Positions 6,203 to 13,221 of a stretch of DNA of 13,533 nt are shown here, in pieces. Numbering within the stretch: the stretch's first letter is position 1; the number at the start of each line of letters is the position of its first letter. Position numbers and translations under genes: made by a program. The notes beneath the pieces are model-generated. The model searched no databases. It was not told the origin of the DNA and saw only the letters and a list, made by a program, of their open reading frames with translations. The stretch is from an uncultured Bacilli bacterium (GTDB lineage: Bacteria; Bacillota_I; Bacilli_A; RF39; UBA660): NCBI GenBank assembly GCA_934168275.1, contig CAKPNA010000013.1:1-13533 (forward strand). The letters are read 5' to 3'.

Positions 6203-6790
6203 TTATTTTGATGTTGATACTACTGTAATATTACCTTTGTATGCTAGGTTCATACATGCAGAATTTGTTATTACGTCACCATCAAGGTAAAGCCAAATTT
6301 TGTATGTTTGATCAGTAGTTGTCAATGGGCCAGTAGTAATTAATGTTTTTGCTGATGCGCTAGTAATTGTTCCATGTGCTAATGATGCACCTGAAAAATC
6401 AGTAGTTGCGCCACTAAATACAGCATAACTTAATGGGCAATTTGTACTTGCACCTGCAGATATTGTTGCTCTTATTTCTGCAACTCCAGCTGAACTTAGA
6501 GAACATGCACTAGCTAATTTAGCAGTAACTGTACTCATAACACCTTGAGCACCAATTGTAGCATGTGTCTTTGAGTAATGATATGCTGATGATGCTGTTG
6601 ATGATGCTAAAGGTAAACTTGTATTAATATTACCACCTGTTACAGTTAACGAATATGAACAAACAGTACCATTATATGTAGCGTTTGTTACAGCTGCACT
6701 GGCAGTAAACCAAGCAAATGTTGCTCCTGCTATTAAAGCAATAAAAGCTATTACGCCTACAACTGCTCCTATTGTTTTCTTTGTATCCAT
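6203..6790 (-). CDS. TasA/camelysin-like secreted protein, copy A
   Basis: A 195-aa secreted protein and first gene of a two-gene unit. The signal peptide (8-26, GAVVGVIAFIALIAGATFA) ends in GATFA, followed by WFTASAAVTNATYNGTVCSYSLTVTGG; the AWFTAS block after a Gly-Ala-Thr-aromatic-Ala site matches copy B. It then has Ala/Ser/Thr-rich strands and four Cys (44, 96, 118, 179), enough for two disulfides. The end, YKIWLYLDGDVITNSACMNLAYKGNITVV, lines up with copy B's YYLYIWLDSAQTANVTGSLSVTV, so the two are paralogues diverged in the middle. The start has GGAGGA upstream and a strong promoter. Secretion is well supported; the TasA/camelysin assignment is by pattern only. Confidence 0.7.
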   Translation of the reverse strand: MDTKKTIGAVVGVIAFIALIAGATFAWFTASAAVTNATYNGTVCSYSLTVTGGNINTSLPLASSTASSAYHYSKTHATIGAQGVMSTVTAKLASACSLSSAGVAEIRATISAGASTNCPLSYAVFSGATTDFSGASLAHGTITSASAKTLITTGPLTTTDQTYKIWLYLDGDVITNSACMNLAYKGNITVVSTSK

Positions 6791-6812
6791 GTTAATTCCT
6801 CCATCCTCTCTA

Positions 6813-6828
6813 TGGTATAATCATACCA
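6813..6828. promoter_or_regulatory. Palindrome over the -10 (operator candidate)
   Basis: TGGTAT-AATC-ATACCA is a perfect inverted repeat of 6-base arms with a 4-base centre. It covers the whole -10 (6825-6820) of the secreted-pair promoter. A dimeric regulator bound here would block RNA polymerase. Confidence 0.5.
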
Positions 6829-6848
6829 CATCACTCATTTTAATTCAA
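6820..6848 (-). promoter_or_regulatory. Promoter of the secreted protein pair
   Basis: On the minus strand TTGAAT (6848-6843) lies 17 bases from TATGAT (6825-6820), with TG one base upstream of the -10. This is among the best promoters in the window and suits a highly expressed structural gene. The leader is about 25 bases with GGATGGAGGA before the ATG. Confidence 0.75.
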
Positions 6849-6868
6849 TAAGTTTTTTATAAATTTAC

Positions 6869-6904
6869 AAAAAAAGATAAATAGAATTTTACTTCTACTT
6901 ATCT
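6869..6904 (-). terminator. Terminator of pheS-pheT
   Basis: A 12-base stem pairs 6904-6893 with 6886-6875 (one G-U pair), with a 6-base loop and then six T (6874-6869). The stem includes the pheT stop codon and last codons. Confidence 0.88.
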
Positions 6905-9270
6905 CTTAAGACTGCGTCATGTTTAGTTACAACATCACTAATTATTTTGTTAAATATATCCATTACTTCTTTTTCTTCTAAAGTTCTATTACTATCAGTA
7001 AATGTTAGTTTAAAAGCAAGTGATTTCTTATCTAACTCTATTTTATCTCCAGAATAATAATCAAATATATTTATGCTTTCAAGTAATCTACCGCCTGATT
7101 TTTTAATAGTATTTTCAATATCAATAGCCATAGTATCTTTATCAACAATAAATGATACGTCTTTAACAATACTTGGATATTTACTTGTTTCTTTATATTT
7201 GATAGGTTTTATTTTTTTATTATATAAACTTGTTAAAGAAAATTCACAAACATATATATCGTCATTACTAATATTAGGATGTAATTTACCTATTATACCT
7301 ATTTCTTCTCTATCTACTAATATTTTAGCACTTATACCAGGATGTAATTCAGGAACAGATACTACTTCAAAACTATATCTATTTCTAAATCCTAAATAAT
7401 TAAATAAGTTTTCAATAATACCTTTTACTAAATAGAAATCAACATTGACATTTATACCTTGCCAACTATTGGATAAATAACTACCTTTTAATAACATAGC
7501 CACTTTAGATACTTCTTGATAATTAGTATCATATGTTTTAGCTATTTCATATATCAAGACATCTTTTACTCCTCTTGACTTATTGTATTGGTATGTATTT
7601 AATAATGATGGTAAGATACTAGTTCTGATAACTGATTTATCGATACTTATTGGATTAGGTAGAACAATACTCTTTCTATTATCATATTTAAACATCTTAG
7701 CCATATCAGGAGTTGTTAAAGTATAAGTTTTACATTCGTTTAGTCCTAGAGTACGTAATCTTTTAGATACATCTTTTCTAATTCCAACATCTCCAACATA
7801 TACTCCTCTTCTAGTATTAGTTTTAGGTAATGTTGATTTTAAGTTATGGTAACCATATAGTCTACCTATTTCTTCAGCAATATCATTAACATATGGATCA
7901 ATATCAAGTCTTCTATTAGGAATAGTAGCTATAAATTTATTATCTTTATATTCGTATTCAAAACCTAATCTATCTAATTCTGTTTTAATATCTTCATTAG
8001 TTAGAGTAAGTCCTAATAAATTACTTACTTCACTACTTTCAAATGTTATTTGTTTTGGTGTTTTATCTAATTTATCATGAGAAACTATACCAGTTAATAC
8101 TTTAGCACCAGCATATTTTTCTAATAGGTAGCATGCTCTATCAATAGCCATTTTAGTATATTCATAGTTTAATCCTTTACCATATCTTATAGAGGCTTCA
8201 CTTTTTAGATTAAGTCTATTAGCAGTATTACGAATACTTATTCCATCAAATATTGCACTTTCTATTAAGATATTTTTAGTATTATCATCTACTTCGGTAT
8301 TTTCTCCACCCATAACACCCGCTATACATACCGGTTTATTAGTATCAGTAATTACTATATCATTAGGTGTTAATACTCTATTTTTACCATCTAAAGTTAT
8401 TACTTCTTCGTTTTCTTTAGCATCTCTTACTAAGATTTTATTACCTAGTTTATCATAATCAAAGAAGTGCATTGGTTGACCAAATTCTAACATTACATAG
8501 TTAGATATATCAACAACATTATTAATACTACGCATACCTGCAGATACTAGTCTTTTACGAATAAACTCTGGGCTTGGTCCTACTTTGATGTCTTTTACCA
8601 TCTTTGCTAGATAATAAGGGCATTTATTAGTATTTACTTCTAGTGTAAAGTGGTTATTAATATCATCTTCTACTTCATGATATTGTAAATTAGGTAATGT
8701 AACTTTTTTATTTAAGATAGAAGCTATTTCATAGGCAAAGCCAATGTGATAATAGCAGTCATTATTACGATGTTTGTGAACATCTAATTCGTAGTTAGTA
8801 TCATCAGTGCCTAAATAAATATTAGCGTCTGTTCCTACTTCAATATTATCTTCTACTTCATGAATACCTTTAGCATAGTTTTCGTCAGTTTTTTCTTCAA
8901 CACCAAGTTCAAATAGAGCACATAACATACCGTTTGATTCAACACCACGAATAGTGCCTTTTTTTATCTCAAAGTTGCCCGGTAAGATGGCTCCTGGTAA
9001 GGCTACTATTACTTTTAGTCCTTCTCTTACGTTGGGTGCACCACAAACTATTTGTAATGTTTCACTACCAGTATCAACCATACAGATATGTAAGTGATCA
9101 CTATCAGGGTGCATTTCACAGCTAATAACTTTACCTATAACTAGATTATTAATTCTTTTAGATATTACTTTTTCAACGTTAACACCGGCTTTAGTAATTT
9201 TAACCGCTAATTCATTTAAATCTTCATTTTCAATATCAATATAATCTTTAACCCAATTTAAACTAATCAT
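6895..9270 (-). CDS. pheT: Phenylalanyl-tRNA synthetase beta subunit
   Basis: The 791-aa beta chain of the alpha2-beta2 phenylalanyl-tRNA synthetase, which binds tRNA-Phe and carries the editing site. From the N-terminus: MISLNWVKDYIDI, an EMAP-type tRNA-binding domain (about 40-150; VIGKVISCEMHPDSDHLHIC, VCGAPNVREGLKVIVALPGA), the B3/4 editing region (about 205-370; INNVVDISNYVMLEFGQPMH), B5 (about 400-470; IPNRRLDIDPYVNDIAEEIGRLYGY), a catalytic-like core, and the FDX-ACB anticodon-binding domain (last 90 residues; YPSIVKDVSFIVD). Length is normal. ATG 9270 has AAGGGAG seven bases upstream; an earlier in-frame TTG at 9291 has no such support. It overlaps pheS by 8 bases, indicating coupling, and is controlled by the T-box upstream of pheS. 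Confidence 0.98.
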   Translation of the reverse strand: MISLNWVKDYIDIENEDLNELAVKITKAGVNVEKVISKRINNLVIGKVISCEMHPDSDHLHICMVDTGSETLQIVCGAPNVREGLKVIVALPGAILPGNFEIKKGTIRGVESNGMLCALFELGVEEKTDENYAKGIHEVEDNIEVGTDANIYLGTDDTNYELDVHKHRNNDCYYHIGFAYEIASILNKKVTLPNLQYHEVEDDINNHFTLEVNTNKCPYYLAKMVKDIKVGPSPEFIRKRLVSAGMRSINNVVDISNYVMLEFGQPMHFFDYDKLGNKILVRDAKENEEVITLDGKNRVLTPNDIVITDTNKPVCIAGVMGGENTEVDDNTKNILIESAIFDGISIRNTANRLNLKSEASIRYGKGLNYEYTKMAIDRACYLLEKYAGAKVLTGIVSHDKLDKTPKQITFESSEVSNLLGLTLTNEDIKTELDRLGFEYEYKDNKFIATIPNRRLDIDPYVNDIAEEIGRLYGYHNLKSTLPKTNTRRGVYVGDVGIRKDVSKRLRTLGLNECKTYTLTTPDMAKMFKYDNRKSIVLPNPISIDKSVIRTSILPSLLNTYQYNKSRGVKDVLIYEIAKTYDTNYQEVSKVAMLLKGSYLSNSWQGINVNVDFYLVKGIIENLFNYLGFRNRYSFEVVSVPELHPGISAKILVDREEIGIIGKLHPNISNDDIYVCEFSLTSLYNKKIKPIKYKETSKYPSIVKDVSFIVDKDTMAIDIENTIKKSGGRLLESINIFDYYSGDKIELDKKSLAFKLTFTDSNRTLEEKEVMDIFNKIISDVVTKHDAVLRDK

Positions 9271-10312
9271 CGCTATTCTCCCTTCTATCAAAGTTTGTAA
9301 GTTCTCTTAAATCTGATTGATAAAATGTTCTTATATCATTGATTCCATACTTTAACATGGCTAATCTTTCCGCACCAAAGCCAAAGGCAAATCCTGTCCA
9401 CTTGCTTGGATCATATCCACAATTTCTTAGAACATTAGGATGAACCATGCCAGCACCACTAACAGTAATCCAACCGGTATTTTTGCAGATGTTGCACCCT
9501 TTACCATGGCAATTAAAGCAAGTGATATCGGTCTCTACTGAAGGCTCGGTAAATTGGTAATAACTTGGTCTAAATCTTGTTTCTATTTCATTACCAAATA
9601 GGTGCTTTATAACAACATCAAATGTACCTTTTAAATCAGTTAAACTAATATTTTTATCAACTAGAAGTCCCTCTATTTGCATAAATTGATGTGAGTGTGT
9701 GGCATCATCATCATCTCTACGATAAGTTTTACCCGGACATATCATTCTAATAGGATTTTCACCTTTGTTAGCTAACATAACACGAGCTTGAACTGGTGAT
9801 GTTTGACTTCTTAATAATAGTTCTTCATTTTTGATATAGAATGTATCTTGGGCATCTCTAGCTGGATGGCCTTTAGGAATATTTAATAATTCAAAGTTAT
9901 AGTGATCTTCTTCTATTTCAGGACCATCAACAACATCATAACCCATAGACATAAATACTTCTTCTACTTCTTCAACTAGTTTTTCTAAGATATTAGCACT
10001 ACCTGTTTTAATGTTAAGCGCAGGCATAGAGATATCTATTTTTTCACTAGCTAATTTTTCATTTAATAGTTCTTGCTTAAAATTATTTAATTTTTCTTCA
10101 TATAAAGTATTAAATAATGTTCTTACTTCATTAACTTTCATACCATATTCTTTTTTTTCTTCATTTGGAATATTTTTAATTGCGGCATTAGCTTCCGTAA
10201 TTAATCCTTTTTTTCCTAAAAACTCAACTTTTAAATCATTTAATTCTTGTATGTTATTAACCTTATCCATTTTAAGATTAATTTGTTCTTTTATTTCTTC
10301 TATATTATTCAT
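9263..10312 (-). CDS. pheS: Phenylalanyl-tRNA synthetase alpha subunit
   Basis: The 349-aa catalytic alpha chain, which activates Phe with ATP and charges tRNA-Phe. Residues 1-85 are the N-terminal coiled coil that contacts tRNA. The class II catalytic domain follows: HPARDAQDTFYI (149-160), motif 2 TYRRDDDDATHSHQFMQIEG (196-215), FRPSYYQFTEPS (247-258) and motif 3 GFAFGFGAERLAMLKYG (307-323). Four Cys (265, 268, 273, 276; CFNCHGKGCNIC) form a zinc-binding-type knuckle seen in many Firmicutes PheS. Length is normal. ATG 10312 has AAAGGA seven bases upstream. It is first in the pheST operon. Confidence 0.98.
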   Translation of the reverse strand: MNNIEEIKEQINLKMDKVNNIQELNDLKVEFLGKKGLITEANAAIKNIPNEEKKEYGMKVNEVRTLFNTLYEEKLNNFKQELLNEKLASEKIDISMPALNIKTGSANILEKLVEEVEEVFMSMGYDVVDGPEIEEDHYNFELLNIPKGHPARDAQDTFYIKNEELLLRSQTSPVQARVMLANKGENPIRMICPGKTYRRDDDDATHSHQFMQIEGLLVDKNISLTDLKGTFDVVIKHLFGNEIETRFRPSYYQFTEPSVETDITCFNCHGKGCNICKNTGWITVSGAGMVHPNVLRNCGYDPSKWTGFAFGFGAERLAMLKYGINDIRTFYQSDLRELTNFDRRENSDD

Positions 10313-10332
10313 AATTTATCCTTTCTTGAAAC

Positions 10333-10495
10333 AAAAAAAGATGATACCAGCAAAGGACGAATTAATATCCGCGGTACCACCTTTATTTATAACATTGTTA
10401 TACTCTTAAACTTTAACGCAGTTAACGATAAGACTAAAGGGTGAATTCATACTTTATTAGATTATCTTTATTACACCAGCAAAGACTCTCTATAA
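10333..10495 (-). ncRNA. T-box leader, phenylalanine specific
   Basis: A T-box riboswitch that senses uncharged tRNA-Phe and lets transcription into pheST proceed when tRNA-Phe is not charged. The T-box sequence AAAGGTGGTACCGCGG is at 10384-10369. The Stem I start AGAGAGTC is at 10491-10484. The specifier is TTC (Phe) at 10445-10443 in the context GAATTCACCCTTTAG. The antiterminator pairs AAAGG of the T-box with CCTTT at 10356-10352. The competing terminator pairs GATATTA with TGGTATC and runs into seven T (10339-10333). The ribosome binding site of pheS follows directly. Confidence 0.95.
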
Positions 10496-10524
10496 ATCTA
10501 ATTTATTTAAGTATTACTACTTCC

Positions 10525-11247
10525 TTATCTTGGTCTTTTAATACATTTCATTAATTTTTTTACTTTAGCATCAGGATTACTTAAGATATCTTGTTTAGCA
10601 TATTCATTACCTATTACTGATGATATACCATATCTATTATGATATTTTGATATTCCTGATTGTAGTAATGAGATTCTATTTTCTTGACAAATAAATGCTT
10701 TATCAGGTAATAATATACCATAAGCGGGGTCTATTTCTATAAACTCACCGTTATAATATACATAACTATAAAAATGTTCAATTAACTTGTCAATTTCACA
10801 TCCGAAGATGGAATCTAATAATGGATTATCTTTATATTCAAACCTGTATGTTGGTGTCTTAGGCAAGTCTTGAACTAATATGCTTATTACTTTTTTAATT
10901 ACATCGTATGAATATTGAGTCATTTGGTCAAAATGTCTAATATTATCGATATTGTAAATAATATTACTTGGTTGCCTTTTTAATAGATCTAGAGCAAAAC
11001 TGTTTTCCATTTGCATACATTTTGAATAAGCAACTTGTTCGGGATATAGATAGCAAATGGCTTTTTGAATATAATAGTCTTCTCTAATAGATTTTGTTTC
11101 ATCTTCTAACAAATTTTTATCAAGTGGCTTATTCATTACTATAGATTCAACGGCTTTGGCTAATATATAGCGATATAGATACTCAGCACCTGCTAGTTCT
11201 TGCATCTTTTGTAATATATCATCACTTGGTATATATACTTTCTTCAT
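10525..11247 (-). CDS. Unrecognised 240-aa cytoplasmic protein
   Basis: Not recognised. It has 240 residues, no signal peptide or membrane helix, and a mixed, globular-looking composition rich in Ile, Tyr and Lys. It starts MKKVYIPSDDILQKMQELAG and ends with basic KKLMKCIKRPR. Notable segments are DNIRHFDQMTQYSYDVIKKVISILVQDLP (101-129) and the Tyr/Ile-rich EHFYSYVYYNGEFIEIDPAYGILLP (about 157-181). Four Cys are scattered and do not form a zinc-site pattern. ATG 11247 has TAGGGAG five bases upstream and lies 17 bases after frr, so the two are almost certainly one transcript. No terminator separates it from the T-box leader. The neighbourhood hints at a translation-linked role, but nothing in the protein shows it. 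Confidence 0.82.
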   Translation of the reverse strand: MKKVYIPSDDILQKMQELAGAEYLYRYILAKAVESIVMNKPLDKNLLEDETKSIREDYYIQKAICYLYPEQVAYSKCMQMENSFALDLLKRQPSNIIYNIDNIRHFDQMTQYSYDVIKKVISILVQDLPKTPTYRFEYKDNPLLDSIFGCEIDKLIEHFYSYVYYNGEFIEIDPAYGILLPDKAFICQENRISLLQSGISKYHNRYGISSVIGNEYAKQDILSNPDAKVKKLMKCIKRPR

Positions 11248-11264
11248 AGTGCTCCCTAATAATT

Positions 11265-11807
11265 TTATATTGTCATAAGTTCATTTTCTTTTTCTTTTAA
11301 TTTTTCATCTATTTCTTTATTAAATTTATTTATTAATTCTTGAACTTTTTCATTACCTAATTTTTCTTCATCTTCAGGTAATTCTAATCTTTTTAATTCA
11401 TTATTAGCATCTTGTCTAATATTTCTAAGTGCTATTTTACCTTCTTCGGCTAAAGCTTTAACTTGTTTAACTAATTCTTTTCTTCTATCTTCAGTTAATG
11501 GTGGTATAACGATAAATACTACTTCCCCATTGTTATTAGGAGTTACCCCTAAATTAGCTTCAAATATAGCTTTTTCAATACCAGCTAAAGCACTTCTATC
11601 ATATGGTTTAATAGATAGTTGACGAGCTTCTGGAATAGTGATATTAGCAATTTGTTTTAATGGAGTTGGAACACCATAGTACTCTACCATAATTCCATCT
11701 AACATACTTGGGTTAGCTCTTCCTGCTCTAACATTTGTAAATTTTTTATCAAGACTAATTAACGCTTGTTGCATTCTTTCATTAGTATCATTTAATACTG
11801 TGTTCAT
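11265..11807 (-). CDS. frr: Ribosome recycling factor
   Basis: A 180-aa ribosome recycling factor, which with EF-G splits the post-termination ribosome. The family signature is clear: FTNVRAGRANPSMLDGIMVEYYGVPTPLKQIANI (23-56), SIKPYDRSALAGIEKAIFEANLGVTPNNNG (65-94) and the long C-terminal helix of domain I with VIPPLTEDRRKELVKQVK (99-116). Length matches the usual 185. ATG 11807 follows GAAAGGAAG by a normal spacing. frr usually follows pyrH, but here it comes after rplT with its own promoter and is followed by the 240-aa gene. Confidence 0.98.
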   Translation of the reverse strand: MNTVLNDTNERMQQALISLDKKFTNVRAGRANPSMLDGIMVEYYGVPTPLKQIANITIPEARQLSIKPYDRSALAGIEKAIFEANLGVTPNNNGEVVFIVIPPLTEDRRKELVKQVKALAEEGKIALRNIRQDANNELKRLELPEDEEKLGNEKVQELINKFNKEIDEKLKEKENELMTI

Positions 11808-11831
11808 ATAATCTTCCTTTCATATAATGTT

Positions 11832-11860
11832 ATTTTATCATACTTAAAGATTTTTGGCTA
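11832..11860 (-). promoter_or_regulatory. Promoter of frr
   Basis: On the minus strand TAGCCA (11860-11855) is 17 bases from TAAAAT (11837-11832), with TG one base before the -10 (extended). The leader would be about 17 bases with GAAAGGAAG before the ATG. Confidence 0.6.
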
Positions 11861-11868
11861 TAATAATT

Positions 11869-11898
11869 AAAAAATATTAGAAATTAATCTAATATTTT
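11869..11898 (-). terminator. Terminator of infC-rpmI-rplT
   Basis: A 10-base perfect stem pairs 11898-11889 with 11880-11871 (AAAATATTAG / CTAATATTTT), with an 8-base loop, and runs into a T tract ending at 11869. The stem begins inside the rplT stop codon. Confidence 0.82.
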
Positions 11899-12448
11899 AC
11901 TTTTTTTCTTCTTTAGCTGTGCTTTTTTTAGTTGTAGTCTTTGTTGTTGTTTTCTTTGCTGTTGTTTTCTTTGTAGTAGTTGTCTTTGTTGTACTTGCTT
12001 TTTTAGTAGTTTTTGTTTTTTCTTCCTTAACTGCTACTTTATCTTCAGTTTTGCTAGCAGCTTTTACTACTTCTTTTGGAGTATATGCTTTTCCATCTAA
12101 TGCATCTTTAGCAATTACTACTAAGTCTGCAAATGCTTCTTTGTTATCGATAGCAAGTTCTGATAACATCTTTCTATTGATTGTTATACCTGCTTTAGAT
12201 AGTCCATTGATGAATTTAGAATAACTGATTTCGTTTTCACGACATGCAGCATTGATTCTTGTAATCCATAACTTTCTGAAGTTTCTCTTGTTTTGTCTTC
12301 TATCTCTGAATGCATATTGTCCTGAATGCATAACTTGTTCATGAGCACTCTTATATAATCTATGTTTACTTCCAAAATAACCCTTAGCTTCTTTTAATAC
12401 TTTTTTTCTTCTTGCACGTGCAATTGTTCCGCCTTTAACTCTTGTCAT
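11897..12448 (-). CDS. rplT: 50S ribosomal protein L20 with Lys/Thr-rich tail
   Basis: A 183-aa L20, an early-assembly 23S rRNA-binding protein that is also the autoregulator of this operon in Bacillus. Residues 1-118 are the complete family (TRVKGGTIARARRKKVLKEAKGYFG, FRDRRQNKRNFRKLWITRINAACR, NRKMLSELAIDNKEAFADLV). Residues 119-183 are an extra tail of Lys, Thr and Ala, with runs such as KKASTTKTTTTKKTTAKKTT, ending in KEEKK; normal L20 is about 118 residues. The tail is in frame, without a frameshift, and resembles the basic repeats of histone-like tails. ATG 12448 has AGGAGG eight bases upstream. It lies 21 bases after rpmI. Confidence 0.97.
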   Translation of the reverse strand: MTRVKGGTIARARRKKVLKEAKGYFGSKHRLYKSAHEQVMHSGQYAFRDRRQNKRNFRKLWITRINAACRENEISYSKFINGLSKAGITINRKMLSELAIDNKEAFADLVVIAKDALDGKAYTPKEVVKAASKTEDKVAVKEEKTKTTKKASTTKTTTTKKTTAKKTTTKTTTKKSTAKEEKK

Positions 12449-12469
12449 TTCTTATTCCTCCTATACTAA

Positions 12470-12673
12470 CTATATTAAATCTTTTACTCTTGATAAATCT
12501 GATTTGTGTAATCCGTGTGCTTGTCTTTTCTTTCTACTTGTTTTAGCACTGTTTTTACCAGTATTATGTAGTTTTCCTTGTTTTGCTATAGAAATACTAC
12601 CACTTTTTCTAACATTTAAAACCTTTTTTAAACCTTTATGTGTTTTCTTTTTGATTTTCTTTACTTTTGTCAT
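12470..12673 (-). CDS. rpmI: 50S ribosomal protein L35
   Basis: A 67-aa L35. The family core is visible as KKKTHKGLKKVLNVRKSGSI, then HNTGKNSAKTSRKKRQAHGLHKSD and SRVKDLI at the end, in the order of typical L35 (KTHRGAAKRFK, LTGKKSAKRKRKLR, MKRIKQLL). It is highly basic. ATG 12673 has AAGGAGG at good spacing. It sits between infC (13 bases upstream) and rplT (21 bases downstream), the classic gene order. Confidence 0.96.
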   Translation of the reverse strand: MTKVKKIKKKTHKGLKKVLNVRKSGSISIAKQGKLHNTGKNSAKTSRKKRQAHGLHKSDLSRVKDLI

Positions 12674-12686
12674 TTTTGTTTCCTCC

Positions 12687-13208
12687 TTATTTTTTAGGTG
12701 TTAATTGCATAAACATTGATCTTCCTTCTAATTTAGGTTCGATTTCAACATCTGCAATATCTGAAAGTTCATCTCTAAATTTGTACAAAACATCTTTAGC
12801 AAGTTCTGGATGGGCAATTTGTCTTCCTTTAAATCTAATACTTGCTTTAATTTTGCTTCCTTTTTCTAAGTTTTTGCGAGCATTCTTTACTCTAGTGTCA
12901 AAATCATGAATATCAATAGTTACTGATAATCTAAATTCTTTAGTGTCCACAACTGTTTCACGTTGTTTCTTTAAAGCATCTTTGGCTTTTTTCTTTTTTT
13001 CATACTTAAACTTATTGTAATCCATTATTTTGCATACTGGTGGATTAGAATTTTCACTCATAAGTACTAAATCAAATCCAGCATAACTAGCAAGTGTTAA
13101 TGCATCTTGCTTACTTTTTAATCCAAGTTGCTCTCCGTTTGGACCAATTACCAACATTTCCTTGCATCTTATTTGTTCATTTACAAGGTTTTCCCTTTCT
13201 TTTGTTAT
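12687..13208 (-). CDS. infC: Translation initiation factor IF-3, AUA start
   Basis: A 173-aa IF-3, which keeps the 30S subunit free and checks the start codon. The N-domain runs (M)TKERENLVNEQIRCKEMLVIGPNGEQLGLKSKQDAL to CKIMDYNKFKYE, then a Lys-rich linker (68-84), then the C-domain (EFRLSVTIDIHDFDTRVKNARKNLEKG, IRFKGRQIAHPE). No ATG, GTG or TTG with proper spacing exists. GGAGG (13221-13217) is 8 bases before ATA at 13208-13206, giving an N-terminus like other IF-3 (M...INEQIR). In-frame TTG 13223 and GTG 13217 lie in or before the binding site. Non-AUG starts in infC are known (AUU in E. coli), because IF-3 rejects them and so limits its own synthesis. Confidence 0.95.
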   Translation of the reverse strand: MTKERENLVNEQIRCKEMLVIGPNGEQLGLKSKQDALTLASYAGFDLVLMSENSNPPVCKIMDYNKFKYEKKKKAKDALKKQRETVVDTKEFRLSVTIDIHDFDTRVKNARKNLEKGSKIKASIRFKGRQIAHPELAKDVLYKFRDELSDIADVEIEPKLEGRSMFMQLTPKK

Positions 13209-13214
13209 ATATAA

Positions 13215-13221
13215 CACCTCC
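13215..13221 (-). promoter_or_regulatory. Ribosome binding site setting the AUA start of infC
   Basis: GGAGGTG on the minus strand directly follows the attenuator T tract. Eight bases separate GGAGG from the ATA at 13208. A TTG at 13223 and GTG at 13217 overlap the site and cannot be its start codon. Confidence 0.75.

Noticed and set aside
5772..6290. 172-codon plus-strand reading frame opposite the secreted pair
   Set aside because: It runs antisense across both paralogues and their ribosome binding site. Its hydrophobic composition is the complement of Ala/Thr-rich codons, and it has no ribosome binding site.
10496..10524. Dedicated promoter for the T-box and pheST
   Set aside because: Only poor -10-like strings without a partner -35 were found between the 240-aa gene and the leader. 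The operon may be read from the frr promoter, or its promoter may be atypical.
11900..12094. Separate histone-like gene or frameshift in the L20 tail
   Set aside because: The tail is in frame with L20, no start codon with a ribosome binding site lies before it, and the stop is adjacent to the operon terminator.
12184..12375. 63-codon minus-strand frame inside rplT
   Set aside because: It overlaps the conserved L20 core in another frame and has no ribosome binding site.
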